Shown: positions 1-7,462, numbered from the stretch's first letter. The stretch: DNA of 64,000 nucleotides from Bacteroidaceae bacterium (GCA_017525235.1 JAFXTC010000057.1:1-64000); one strand, 5' to 3'. Program-made: numbers and translations. The notes: generated by a model from the letters alone, not told the origin.

Positions 1-198
1 GTCGACCTCGGCGTTGACGCACAGATAAACCTCGCTCGCGGCGTCATCGTGACTAACACGCCAGCTCCCGTCACCGAAGGGAAAGATTTCTTCGGACCGG
101 CCAGCTTCCACGAAAACGACTACTCGTTCTTCTACAGCAACCTCAAGGAGAACGTGGCTAAGCGTATTGCAACTTATAAAGCCAACCAACAGCGTTGA
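1..198 (+). CDS. C-terminal end of an unidentified protein (partial)
   Basis: An open frame runs from base 1 to a TGA at 196-198, giving the last 65 residues of a protein that begins outside the window. The end reads ...NLKENVAKRIATYKANQQR. There is no transmembrane segment or sorting tail. I do not recognise the family. The frame is uninterrupted and an inverted repeat that could end transcription follows 28 bases downstream, so I take it as a real gene end. Confidence 0.6.
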   Translation, partial: VDLGVDAQINLARGVIVTNTPAPVTEGKDFFGPASFHENDYSFFYSNLKENVAKRIATYKANQQR

Positions 199-225
199 TT
201 GAGAAAGAACCATTAGTTCGCATAT

Positions 226-268
226 TTTTGCCCCAAAACGTACAAATTAAATCATTTTTGGGGCAAAA
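226..268 (+). terminator. Perfect 13-bp inverted repeat, likely terminator of the gene ending at 198
   Basis: TTTTGCCCCAAAA at 226-238 and its exact complement TTTTGGGGCAAAA at 256-268 can form a 13-bp stem with a 17-base loop. The A and T runs on both flanks make it usable in either direction. The left arm also contains TATTTTTG (223-230), which matches the -7 promoter box, so a promoter role is possible. No gene is visible in 199-498 apart from a 23-codon ORF at 268-339 that I do not trust. Confidence 0.55.
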
Positions 269-398
269 TGGAGTTAAACAACAGAATAAAGGAATATACA
301 ATCCAGAATGGGAAAAAATGCTTAGACTTTAGACCTTAGCTGTTGTTTTAATGGAGAGCCTCTCAACAAAGAAGGGGTAGCAGACATATCAGAAAATG

Positions 399-430
399 GC
401 CCTGCAGGAGAAATCTTGCAGGGCTTTTTA
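399..430 (+). terminator. GNRA-capped terminator hairpin, copy 1 of 3
   Basis: GCCCTGCAGGA, loop GAAA, TCTTGCAGGGC (399-424), then TTTTTA. The stem is 11 bp with one G-U wobble in plus-strand RNA, capped by a GNRA tetraloop. Nearly the same hairpin recurs at 1903 and 2681. It is 200 bases beyond the nearest plus-strand gene end, so what it terminates is unclear. Confidence 0.7.
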
Positions 431-502
431 TGTTTATTTCCTTCATTACTATATTGTCAGCTAACAAAATAAGCATAAAAGTTGATTTTGTGGACAAAAT
501 TT

Positions 503-533
503 TTTGCAGAATAAACTTTTATGTTTATTTTTG
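503..533 (+). promoter_or_regulatory. Bacteroidetes-type promoter for the toxin-antitoxin remnant
   Basis: TTTG at 503-506, a 19-base spacer and TATTTTTG at 526-533 match the Bacteroidetes -33/-7 consensus exactly. The ATG of the broken toxin gene follows at 555. Confidence 0.7.
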
Positions 534-554
534 CGTCGTAGTTATAATGAGATT

Positions 555-839
555 ATGGAAAGGAATTTACTGATAGAATTATTGGAGGATGGCGAGAAGG
601 TAAGCCTATACTCTCCTCACTTTGAAGGTGAGGAGTACTCTGAGTTTGAAAAATTCTTGTTGACATAAAAGATACATATCCTGATGATGTACGCCAATTG
701 GTATACAGACTTGATATTATCAAGCGCGATGGAGCAGAAGACCGACATTGAATTGAAACAAAGAGAAAAGAATAAGGTGATTGTAGTTACCGGAACAGAA
801 TTGTTAGGCGAATTATCTTTTACCATTGATGATGAATAA
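555..839 (+). pseudogene. Broken RelE/Gp49-type toxin gene
   Basis: ATG 555 opens MERNLLIELLEDGEK... and stops at a TAA at 666-668 after 37 codons. Dropping one base near 667 restores a sensible continuation (KDTYPDDVRQLVYRLDIIKRDGAEDRH) that stops at 749-751. The tail LKQREKNKVIVVTGTELLGELSFTIDDE follows in a third segment, in frame 0, up to a TAA at 837-839. The pattern is that of a phage-derived Gp49/HigB-like toxin that lost one base and most of its middle. The partner HTH gene starts 18 bases downstream, the usual toxin-then-antitoxin order of this type. The family assignment is from memory of similar Bacteroidales proteins; the broken frame is seen directly. Confidence 0.7.
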
Positions 840-857
840 CATAATGGAGGACCTACT

Positions 858-1148
858 ATGAAAACGAACAGAATTATGGATGAAATCAGGAGCACCATTA
901 CTCCTGAGATAAAGTTACAGATGGAGTTATCTGTGGCTATTGCCAACCGTATTTATGATATTCTTGAAGCCAAAGGAATGTCTCAGAAGGACTTTGCCAG
1001 GCTGATGGGTAAGACAGAAACGGAAGTAAGTCGTTGGCTGTCTGGTACCCATAACCTTACTATGGCAACAATATGCAAAATCTCCTCAGCACTGAATGCC
1101 GATGTGGTAAAGGTTGCTGCCTATGATGAAGAACACGCTATTGCGTAG
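858..1148 (+). CDS. XRE-family helix-turn-helix antitoxin-like protein
   Basis: A 96-residue protein. Residues about 37-88 form an HTH_3/XRE domain (AKGMSQKDFARLMGKTETEVSRWLSG), with the recognition helix around TETEVSRWL. Proteins of this kind are HigA/MqsA-like antitoxins that bind their own operator and neutralise the toxin encoded just upstream. GGAGG at 846-850 is one of the few recognisable ribosome sites in the window and supports the ATG at 858. Since the upstream toxin is broken, this gene is probably an orphan antitoxin or is now only a regulator. Confidence 0.85.
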   Translation: MKTNRIMDEIRSTITPEIKLQMELSVAIANRIYDILEAKGMSQKDFARLMGKTETEVSRWLSGTHNLTMATICKISSALNADVVKVAAYDEEHAIA

Positions 1149-1160
1149 AAAAATAGAATC

Positions 1161-1862
1161 ATGACAAAAAAGGACTTTCGGAAATTAGACGATGCTGCCC
1201 GTAAGAATGTTGCCAAGAAATATGGATGGCGTCAGAGATCTTATCTTGACTGGAAAGTAGAAGAAGGCTATATTTTCATTTTGTGTCATTGTGAGCCAAA
1301 AGATGCATGGTTAGAAGTAAAGCCGCTTTATTTTGATGACCTGTGGTGGGAGATAACAGGCATATTTAAGAATGAAAAGAAACCGCCCATGAGCTTGAGA
1401 GGTAATGGAGTTGATGCCGTTAGCGCTCAGATGATTGCCACATATGATGCTTTTGTAAATGACACAAATAGTTATACAGCAGAGGACTTAGAGGGAATTT
1501 GGGATGGGATTTTCAAAAAAGCCGCAGCAGACGTTCTTCAATTCCTCAAGGAGAATCCAGATGCCAACACATTCTTTCCTGACGAAAGCAAAGTCAGGGC
1601 CTTTAATTACGATAGATTAGATTATATCATGGCTTTACTCCATAATAATCGTGAAGAAGAAGCAGTTGCCATTATTATGGTGGCAAAAAGCAAAGGCCAT
1701 AAATGTTATTTAAGATTTCCCAATGGAGATGGCTACGATGCTATTCTGGAATGGTGTAAGAAGCGTAAAGAGTCGACAGAAAAGTGCTCTCCTGATACTA
1801 CCACCCGTAATTCGTTTATTGATAAAATAGGAAACAAACTTGTAAAAATCTTCAAGAAGTAA
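1161..1862 (+). CDS. Unknown 233-residue protein in the toxin-antitoxin island
   Basis: Starts 12 bases after the HTH gene and is probably co-transcribed with it. No signal peptide or membrane segment; the protein is soluble, rich in Lys and Trp, with a YGWRQRSYLDWKVEEGYIFIL segment near the N-terminus and a basic C-terminus (IGNKLVKIFKK). I do not recognise the family. Its place between the HTH gene and a terminator identical to the island's other terminators suggests it belongs to the same accessory module. Confidence 0.8.
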   Translation: MTKKDFRKLDDAARKNVAKKYGWRQRSYLDWKVEEGYIFILCHCEPKDAWLEVKPLYFDDLWWEITGIFKNEKKPPMSLRGNGVDAVSAQMIATYDAFVNDTNSYTAEDLEGIWDGIFKKAAADVLQFLKENPDANTFFPDESKVRAFNYDRLDYIMALLHNNREEEAVAIIMVAKSKGHKCYLRFPNGDGYDAILEWCKKRKESTEKCSPDTTTRNSFIDKIGNKLVKIFKK

Positions 1863-1902
1863 CAAGACACATCGGAAGAAACGAGTGTCTTATATAACGA
1901 AA

Positions 1903-1935
1903 GCCCTGCAGGAGAAATCTTGCAGGGCTTTTATT
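1903..1935 (+). terminator. GNRA-capped terminator hairpin, copy 2 of 3
   Basis: Stem and GAAA loop are identical to copy 1 (hairpin 1903-1928), followed by TTTTATTTTATTTCC. The sequence similarity to copy 1 continues into the T-rich flank (TTTATTTCCTT in both). It lies between the convergent genes ending at 1862 and 1931; the stop codon of the minus-strand toxin is inside the T-rich tract. Confidence 0.8.
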
Positions 1936-2242
1936 TTATTTCCTTTGCCAGCTTTTGTGGTTCGCGACGAACATCCCAAAAATCGGCAATTTCTATTTGA
2001 TTCTCAACAATACGATAGACAATTTTGTTTAAGCGGTTGACTACGATACTACGATATGTTTTTGGTAAATCGGACAACAATGGCTCAATTGCCCCCATAT
2101 ATGGATTATCCTCTAATAAGCATCCTACATGATATACTTCTTTCATCAACTTGTTTGATGCTCTCTTTCCGAATGTGTTACTTATAAAATTGGCAATTCT
2201 GCTTAACGCTTCATCTGCCTGTTCCATCCAGACTACTCTCAT
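1931..2242 (-). CDS. RelE/ParE-family toxin
   Basis: A 103-residue protein with the compact fold signature of the ParE/RelE superfamily: an N-terminal VVWMEQADEALSRIANFI strand-helix, a central NPYMGAIEPLLSDLPKTYRSIVV, and the closing strands NKIVYRIVENQIEIADFWDVRREP. The YRIV...I..FWDVR ending is typical. It overlaps the upstream antitoxin gene by ATGA (2239-2242), the normal coupling of type II modules. Expected role is ribosome-dependent mRNA cleavage or gyrase poisoning; the sequence alone does not decide which. Confidence 0.9.
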   Translation of the reverse strand: MRVVWMEQADEALSRIANFISNTFGKRASNKLMKEVYHVGCLLEDNPYMGAIEPLLSDLPKTYRSIVVNRLNKIVYRIVENQIEIADFWDVRREPQKLAKEIK

Positions 2243-2487
2243 ACAGCCTCTTGCAATTCTTCATTTAGTAGTTCTGTAAAAATCTCTTCGTGTGTTCTGA
2301 AGCGTCCTTCTTTAGCATCACGTTCTGATTTTGCAATTCTAGCATGAAGTTCCTCCATTGTATAAGGCTCAGGTGAATCTTCCTTACGGATATAATTCTG
2401 CAATTCCTCAACAAGCCACATCATATCGTTAGTGGAAAGCGTTCCGTAAAGATAATCGCGGAGTCCTGTTAATGCCTGCGTACTCAT
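2239..2487 (-). CDS. Antitoxin partner of the RelE/ParE toxin
   Basis: An 82-residue, acidic, helix-rich protein, first gene of the minus-strand pair. The C-terminal half (YTMEELHARIAKSERDAKEGRFRTHEEIFTELLNEE) has the look of the toxin-wrapping region common in Bacteroidetes antitoxins of this type (motif A.EG...T.EE). The N-terminal half would carry dimerisation and DNA binding. Size, order and the 4-base overlap support the call more strongly than any single motif. Confidence 0.85.
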   Translation of the reverse strand: MSTQALTGLRDYLYGTLSTNDMMWLVEELQNYIRKEDSPEPYTMEELHARIAKSERDAKEGRFRTHEEIFTELLNEELQEAV

Positions 2488-2680
2488 ATTCTTTTCTTCT
2501 TTTGAATGTTTTTACGCCGTAAAAGTACAACTTTTCTCAGTAACAGCCAAGCGTTAGGCAGAGAATTGCGCAGAAAAACGTCCCGCGTTTCATTTATGAT
2601 CTTAATCCGCTATCATTAAAAATAACATTTTTTCAGTTGTTTTCATGTAAATAGTAAGGTAATAAGGTTTGTTAGTAACT

Positions 2681-2712
2681 GCCCTGCAGGAGCAATCTTG
2701 CAGGCCTTTTTA
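2681..2712 (+). terminator. GNRA-capped terminator hairpin, copy 3 of 3
   Basis: Same stem as copies 1 and 2 but with loop GCAA instead of GAAA, so the GNRA rule is kept, and with one C-C mismatch near the base. TTTTTATT follows. It lies between divergent genes (2487 minus and 2851 plus), where there is no plus-strand gene to terminate. The rest of 2488-2775 shows nothing else clear. Confidence 0.65.
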
Positions 2713-2775
2713 TTGTCATTCTGTCATACAGAAAGTAAATATTGCATGGATGAAGGTTATTCTTTGTGTGTTTCC

Positions 2776-2806
2776 TTTGTTTTCTAAAAATTAGCCGTAT
2801 CTTTAC
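2776..2806 (+). promoter_or_regulatory. Promoter of the secreted protein gene at 2851
   Basis: TTTG at 2776-2779, an 18-base spacer, then TATCTTTAC at 2798-2806 (one mismatch to TAnnTTTGC). The distance to ATG 2851 is about 45 bases. Confidence 0.5.
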
Positions 2807-2850
2807 ACCAGGAATATATTGTCTTATTAGTTAAAAGATACAAGAAAGGT

Positions 2851-3639
2851 ATGAAGACTTTGAAAAGTACACACACATTGAGAGTAGTTCTTGGACTGTT
2901 CGTGGTATTCGCCATGAGCGGCAAATTGTGGGCGCAAGATGAGCACTCCCGCTTTTATGCTGAACCTGCCGTGCATTACTATCTGGACAGAGATAGGGTT
3001 CAGGCGCGAGCCAACGCCTTTATCTATGAGGGACAGTTTGAGGAATACTGCAAATGGGAAATGCAGATTAAAAAGAAATGCCAAAAGTTGGACAAGGCTT
3101 ATAAGAAGAGGATGAAAAAGACTGAGGATGAGGATGTACGAGACAGTCTAGATGAGGAATGGAAACATCAGCATTACGAACTTAATCACCAGCCAAACCC
3201 ATTCCCAAGGCACGGTTATGTGGTGGTTATCCGCCCAACGCTCAAACCTACTCGCGGCTTTGCGGTAGAGAAAGATAAGGTGGTATATATGGACTATAAG
3301 AAGTTAGAGTCAGGTCCTTTGAATGTTTCTGCAACAGAAGCCTCAGAAGATGTGTGCAAGGCGCTTAGAAGTCTGATGGACAATATTGTTGAGTCTGCCA
3401 AACTCACGTTTGACTTACCCAAGGTCATGGATGGCACCACCTACAACATCATTGACGGGTATGTTCCCTGTCACATGGTTACAAGCAGAGGAGTAGGGAA
3501 AAATACTAATGGCGATGTCTGCAAGTTGCTGGATAAACTTGCAGAAGCTGCCAAGCAGAAAGATGCCTCCACCATAAACGCCCAACTTGAGGAAATCAAA
3601 CGCCTGGATGCTTTCTACAGTGCACTGAAGGTTAAGTAA
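2851..3639 (+). CDS. Secreted protein of unknown function
   Basis: 262 residues with a clear signal peptide (hydrophobic VVLGLFVVFAMSG, cleavage near LWAQ-DE, residues about 28-30). Residues 65-110 are a highly charged helical stretch (KKKCQKLDKAYKKRMKKTEDED). The rest contains a YVVVIRPTLKPTRGFAVEKDKVVYMDY segment that may form beta strands. No lipobox, no C-terminal sorting tail. I do not recognise the family. It has its own promoter, and the sigma-factor gene downstream has a separate one, so it may be a single-gene transcript. Confidence 0.8.
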   Translation: MKTLKSTHTLRVVLGLFVVFAMSGKLWAQDEHSRFYAEPAVHYYLDRDRVQARANAFIYEGQFEEYCKWEMQIKKKCQKLDKAYKKRMKKTEDEDVRDSLDEEWKHQHYELNHQPNPFPRHGYVVVIRPTLKPTRGFAVEKDKVVYMDYKKLESGPLNVSATEASEDVCKALRSLMDNIVESAKLTFDLPKVMDGTTYNIIDGYVPCHMVTSRGVGKNTNGDVCKLLDKLAEAAKQKDASTINAQLEEIKRLDAFYSALKVK

Positions 3640-3704
3640 AAGCGTCCCAAACGAGGGGAGTGAAAGGTTTTCTGAAGATTTTTCTGATTTCGTGTAGTTT
3701 TTTG

Positions 3705-3712
3705 TACCTTTG
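3705..3712 (+). promoter_or_regulatory. -7 promoter box for the ECF sigma gene
   Basis: TACCTTTG matches TAnnTTTG and is followed by GC; the start codon of the sigma gene is 40 bases downstream. No clean TTTG is seen at the -33 position, so recognition may need another factor or the gene's own sigma product. Confidence 0.5.
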
Positions 3713-3752
3713 CTGCGTCTAATGGATGTGAGATTCAACAACAGACATTACA

Positions 3753-4232
3753 ATGGACCATTTAGAAAGAACGTTTGAAGAAACGCTGAAGGAACAAAAA
3801 GACACTATCTTTACGGTGTGCTACATGTTCTCGAAGGACGAAGACGAGGTGAACGACCTCTTTCAGGAGGTGCTGATAAACCTTTGGAACGGATTCGAGG
3901 GCTTTGAGAACCGTAGTAACATCCGTTCGTGGGTTTACCGTATAGCCCTGAACACCTGTATCTCTTACGACAGGAAGAAACGCCGCACGGCCACAGAAAG
4001 GTTGAACATGAACATCAATCTGTTTGAGGACCGCGACGAGGACACGCGTCAGGTGGATATGCTGCACAAGCGTATATCCAAGTTGCAACCCTTTGACCGC
4101 GCCATCGTCCTGCTGTGGCTGGAGAACCTTTCGTACGACGAGATTGGGCAGATAGTGGGCATTACAGCCAAGAATGTCAGCGTTCGTCTGTTCAGAATCC
4201 GTGAACAACTCAAAAACATGTCTAACGATTAA
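3753..4232 (+). CDS. ECF-type RNA polymerase sigma factor
   Basis: 159 residues. Region 2 spans about 13-80, with KDEDEVNDLFQEVLINLWNGF and the -10 recognition part RSNIRSWVYRIALNTCISYDRKKRR. Region 4 spans about 105-155, with the HTH LSYDEIGQIVGITAKNVSVRLFRIREQLK. There is no region 3, as expected for extracytoplasmic-function sigma factors. The product directs polymerase to a specific promoter set, usually in response to an envelope signal passed by a membrane anti-sigma factor. The next gene starts 12 bases downstream and encodes a membrane protein, the position an anti-sigma factor usually has. Confidence 0.93.
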   Translation: MDHLERTFEETLKEQKDTIFTVCYMFSKDEDEVNDLFQEVLINLWNGFEGFENRSNIRSWVYRIALNTCISYDRKKRRTATERLNMNINLFEDRDEDTRQVDMLHKRISKLQPFDRAIVLLWLENLSYDEIGQIVGITAKNVSVRLFRIREQLKNMSND

Positions 4233-4244
4233 TCCTTGTTCATT

Positions 4245-4862
4245 ATGACAAACGATAATTTTGAATTGGAGGAGATGCGCCAGCAGATGGCAATTCTGAA
4301 AGAGAAGCTGCATCAGCAGGAGATACTGAACGACCGTATGACCAGCAAGGCTAAGGAGGCGCTGGAGAAGAAGGTGGAACAGTTGACTCGCGGGTATAAG
4401 AGCAACTGGGTTATGGCTTTGTTAAGTGTACCTATATTTTACTTCTTTTTTGTTCATCATTTAGGTTTCTCTATACCCTTTGGGATATTCTCGTGCCTTT
4501 ATATGCCGCTTAGATTGTTATATTTTCATAGAGATAGAAACAAACTGCTCCAGAAAAATCTTTTTGATGGTAATCTGGTAGAAGTTCAGAAGAATCTTAT
4601 TCTGGCCAAGAATCATTTCACCCAAGGTTTTAGGTATGATTTGATACTGAACATTGTTTTTCCCATATGGTTGGTGTGGGAAATATATCAGAAATGGTGT
4701 ATATTTGGGCCACAACCTAGTCATTTTGGAATGATAGTGATAGGCCTGCCATTAGGAATCGCCCTCTTTCTCTGGGGCTATTACAGACGCAAACGCCAAT
4801 ATCAGGAGGCCTTAGACCAGATTGCCGATCTTACACCTGGGAGTGAGATGAGTGATAACTGA
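4245..4862 (+). CDS. Coiled-coil membrane protein, candidate anti-sigma partner
   Basis: About 205 residues from ATG 4245; a TTG at 4236 would add three residues but is less likely. Residues 5-50 form a charged coiled coil (FELEEMRQQMAILKEKLHQQEILNDRM). Two hydrophobic spans follow at about 55-85 and two more at about 130-180. There is no zinc-finger HxxxCxxC motif and no FecR domain, so it is not a standard anti-sigma factor. It lies 12 bases after the ECF gene and is almost surely co-transcribed. Function as an anti-sigma factor is inference from position and topology. Confidence 0.75.
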   Translation: MTNDNFELEEMRQQMAILKEKLHQQEILNDRMTSKAKEALEKKVEQLTRGYKSNWVMALLSVPIFYFFFVHHLGFSIPFGIFSCLYMPLRLLYFHRDRNKLLQKNLFDGNLVEVQKNLILAKNHFTQGFRYDLILNIVFPIWLVWEIYQKWCIFGPQPSHFGMIVIGLPLGIALFLWGYYRRKRQYQEALDQIADLTPGSEMSDN

Positions 4863-4877
4863 GAAAGTTTCGGGGGC

Positions 4878-6308
4878 TCACTTCAGACGGTACGGACGGG
4901 TTTCTTTCAGTTGTCGGTTGATGTCTGTCATCCGTTCGGCTGTCAAGGGATAAAAATGACAAGTAAGAATGGCAATGAGAGCAACGGTGGCCGGAATGAA
5001 GGACATGAGATAGCGGAGGCAGAGGAGAGCTGATTCAGGCTGTGAGATAAGGACCTGATTGACTAATTGTTCATCGGTACGCGGAACGTAGCCACAGGCA
5101 GAGAGTAGCCATAGAACAGCAGCACCGCCAATGGCACCCCCAAACTTCTGTGCCATAGAACTGGAAGAGAAAATGAGACCCGTGGAGGCTGTCTTGTATC
5201 GCAATTCGGCATAGTCGCTGACGTCAGCATACATCGACCAAACAAGAGGCGACATGATACCTGTGAGAATGCTAATGAGGACTTGGAAGAGGAGCATGAG
5301 CCAGAAACCTGCTGGCGAAATGGGGGTGAAGAAGAAAGCGATACTCAACACCAAGAGGACGGCATTGACGGCCATGAACAGCGACTTCTTGCCAAGCCGA
5401 CGAGCAAGGGGGACAGTGCAAGCCACACCCAGCATGTTCGAAACTTCGCCTACGCTGAGGAAAAGTCCCGCGTAGAAGATAATTGATAATTGACAATTGA
5501 CAATTGATAATTTGAGAACCCTGTCGAAGCCGATAATGTCGGCAAAGTAATAGGCGACTGTGGCTCCTCGGACGGTACAGAAGAGATTAAAGCAGAGGGC
5601 AGCACCGATGAGTAGCCACCACGGACGGTTAGAAAAGAGCGAACGGAAATCTTTTCCGATGCTGACGGTGGAGACGGTTTTCAGCCGCTCGCGTGTGAGG
5701 GTGAATGTGAGTATGAAAAGCACGAAACATGCAGTAGCAATGACTATCATGGCTCCTTGCCATGCACCAGCGGTATTCATTGTCCATTTTCCATTATCAA
5801 TCATCCATTTTGTAAGTGGTTCCCACGCCGCCAACGCAATAAACGAGCCGCCGTAGGCAAAGAACATGCGGAACGAAGAAAATACGGTCTTCTCCTGAGG
5901 ATCTGCTGTCATTACACCCAGCATAGCTCCATATGGTACATTGATGGCCGTGTAGATGGTCATCATCAGAATATAGGTAATATAGGCATAAGTGAGTTTT
6001 GCACCATAGCCCCAATCAGGGGTGGTGAAAAGCAAGATGCCGCAAATAGAGAACAGCGGTGCCATCCACAGCAGATAGGGGCGATACTTGCCCCAGCGGG
6101 TTTGCGTTCGATCGGCAATGACCCCCATCATGGGGTCGCTGATGGCATCCCAGATGCGGGTTACGAGCACTAATACACCTGCATCTACAAGGCTCAGCCC
6201 AAAGACATTGGAGTAGAAGAAGGGCAGATAGTATGAGAACACCTTCCAAAACATCGACGATGACATATCGCCGAAGCCGTAACCAATCTTTTCACTTAAG
6301 CATGCCAT
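4878..6308 (-). CDS. GPH-family sugar:cation symporter (MFS) of the mannan operon
   Basis: 476 residues, about 12 membrane segments. The start MACLSEKIGYGFGDMSSSMFWKVFSYYLPFFYSNVFG and the loop DRTQTRWGKYRPYLLW are hallmarks of glycoside-pentoside-hexuronide symporters. The ATG lies inside the end of the phosphorylase gene (17-base overlap), so the two are translationally coupled. In Bacteroides fragilis a transporter of this kind sits next to mannosylglucose phosphorylase and mannobiose epimerase genes, so the substrate here is most likely beta-1,4-mannobiose. Two short peptide segments, KLSIVNCQLSII and KWMIDNGKWTMNT, are encoded by AT-rich micro-repeats that look inserted in frame. Confidence 0.9.
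   Translation of the reverse strand: MACLSEKIGYGFGDMSSSMFWKVFSYYLPFFYSNVFGLSLVDAGVLVLVTRIWDAISDPMMGVIADRTQTRWGKYRPYLLWMAPLFSICGILLFTTPDWGYGAKLTYAYITYILMMTIYTAINVPYGAMLGVMTADPQEKTVFSSFRMFFAYGGSFIALAAWEPLTKWMIDNGKWTMNTAGAWQGAMIVIATACFVLFILTFTLTRERLKTVSTVSIGKDFRSLFSNRPWWLLIGAALCFNLFCTVRGATVAYYFADIIGFDRVLKLSIVNCQLSIIFYAGLFLSVGEVSNMLGVACTVPLARRLGKKSLFMAVNAVLLVLSIAFFFTPISPAGFWLMLLFQVLISILTGIMSPLVWSMYADVSDYAELRYKTASTGLIFSSSSMAQKFGGAIGGAAVLWLLSACGYVPRTDEQLVNQVLISQPESALLCLRYLMSFIPATVALIAILTCHFYPLTAERMTDINRQLKETRPYRLK
5480..5513. repeat. AT-rich micro-repeat inside the symporter gene
   Basis: Tandem degenerate units of the AATTGACAATTGATAATT kind. On the minus strand it is read in frame as LSIVNCQLSII in a loop-to-helix position of the transporter. 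The repeat has no counterpart in the family pattern, which points to insertion or slippage growth. Confidence 0.6.
5776..5815. repeat. Second AT-rich micro-repeat inside the symporter gene
   Basis: On the minus strand, ATGGATGATTGATAATGG is followed by AAAATGGACAATGAAT. It has the style of ATGGAAAATGG-type filler repeats and is read in frame as KWMIDNGKWTMNT between two membrane segments. Confidence 0.5.
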
Positions 6309-7461
6309 GATTCTTGCGGATGAGTTGCTTGATGGTTTCTACACTGGCTCCAGTTGTCAGTCTATCCTTGGGGGTGTTCATGCAATAGTCAATGAGGCGG
6401 TCGAGGGAGCTGACAGCCACATGGAGACGGGTGTCGGCAGTGGCATAATAGATGAGGACACGACCGTCATCGTCGAGGATCCAGCCATTGGAGAAGGCTA
6501 CGTTCATGACGTCGCCCACGTATTCCTCTCCCTCGGGTACCAGGAACCAGCCACCAGGTTGCGCAATCACACGTGTGGGGTCATCGAGGGCAGTCATATA
6601 CATATACAACACATAACGCAGGCCATCAGCCGTTCCGCGTACACCGTGAGCCAGATGCAACCAGCCTTTCTGTGTCTTCAGCGGTGCCGGTCCTTCTCCA
6701 TTCTTCACCTCTTGGATGGTGTGATAGTGCCGCGGATTAATGATGATTTCCTCCTTGACCTCTGCATGTGTAATGTCTTCCACCAGTGTCCAACCAATAC
6801 CTCCACCGCTGCCGGTGTCGATGAAGCCATCCTGCGGGCGGGTATAGAAAGCATACTTGCCATCCACGAACTCAGGATGAAGCACAACATTGCGTTGCTG
6901 GCTGTGGCTTTTGAGATCGGGCAGTCGTTCCCAGCTCTTGAGGTCTTTCGTACGTGCAATGGCGGCAGTAGCAGTGGCAGCACTGAGATTGCTGGGCTGT
7001 GAGTCGTCGTGACGCTCGGCACAGAACACGCCGTAAATCCAACCGTCCTCGTGCTGTGTGAGTCGCATATCATAGACATTGGTAGCGGGGATGAGGTCTT
7101 CGGGCATCGTGATGGGTTCGTCCCAAAAGCGGAAATTGTCGATGCCATTAGGACTCTCGGCCACAGCAAAGAAGCTTTTGCGGTCTGCCCCCTCTACACG
7201 ACATACCAGCAAGTAGCGACCATTCAGTTTGATGGCACCAGCATTCAGCACGGCATTCATCATGATCCGCTGCATCAAATAGGGATTGTCCTTTTCCGAG
7301 AAATCATAGCGCCATTCCAAAGGCGTGTGTTCGGCTGTCAGAATCGGGAACTGATACTTCTGGTATATTCCGTTACCAAAGCATTCTACAGGTTTGTTCT
7401 CTCTTGCAAGCAAATCTTCGTGGCGTTGGCGTAGCTTTATCATTCTTTCCTTAAAATCCAT
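6292..7461 (-). CDS. 4-O-beta-D-mannosyl-D-glucose phosphorylase (GH130)
   Basis: 389 residues, full length for the GH130 mannosylglucose phosphorylase group. The enzyme splits Man-beta-1,4-Glc with phosphate into alpha-mannose 1-phosphate and glucose in the cytoplasm. Asp131 in ATNVYDMRLTQHEDGW is in the position of the family's catalytic acid. Phosphate-pocket residues are expected in the RNVVLHPEFVDGKYAFYTRP and HYHTIQEVKNGEGP regions. No signal peptide. The gene starts one base after the stop of the GH59-GH26 gene and overlaps the symporter gene by 17 bases. With the epimerase at 14287 it completes the intracellular mannobiose route described for B. fragilis. Confidence 0.95.
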   Translation of the reverse strand: MDFKERMIKLRQRHEDLLARENKPVECFGNGIYQKYQFPILTAEHTPLEWRYDFSEKDNPYLMQRIMMNAVLNAGAIKLNGRYLLVCRVEGADRKSFFAVAESPNGIDNFRFWDEPITMPEDLIPATNVYDMRLTQHEDGWIYGVFCAERHDDSQPSNLSAATATAAIARTKDLKSWERLPDLKSHSQQRNVVLHPEFVDGKYAFYTRPQDGFIDTGSGGGIGWTLVEDITHAEVKEEIIINPRHYHTIQEVKNGEGPAPLKTQKGWLHLAHGVRGTADGLRYVLYMYMTALDDPTRVIAQPGGWFLVPEGEEYVGDVMNVAFSNGWILDDDGRVLIYYATADTRLHVAVSSLDRLIDYCMNTPKDRLTTGASVETIKQLIRKNHGMLK

Positions 7462-7462
7462 A

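Noticed and set aside
268-339. 23-codon plus-strand ORF after the inverted repeat
   Set aside because: Too short to judge, no ribosome site, no recognisable sequence; left out as a gene.
617-946. Minus-strand ORF of 109 codons
   Set aside because: It runs antisense to the toxin remnant and the HTH gene, has no promoter and resembles nothing known.
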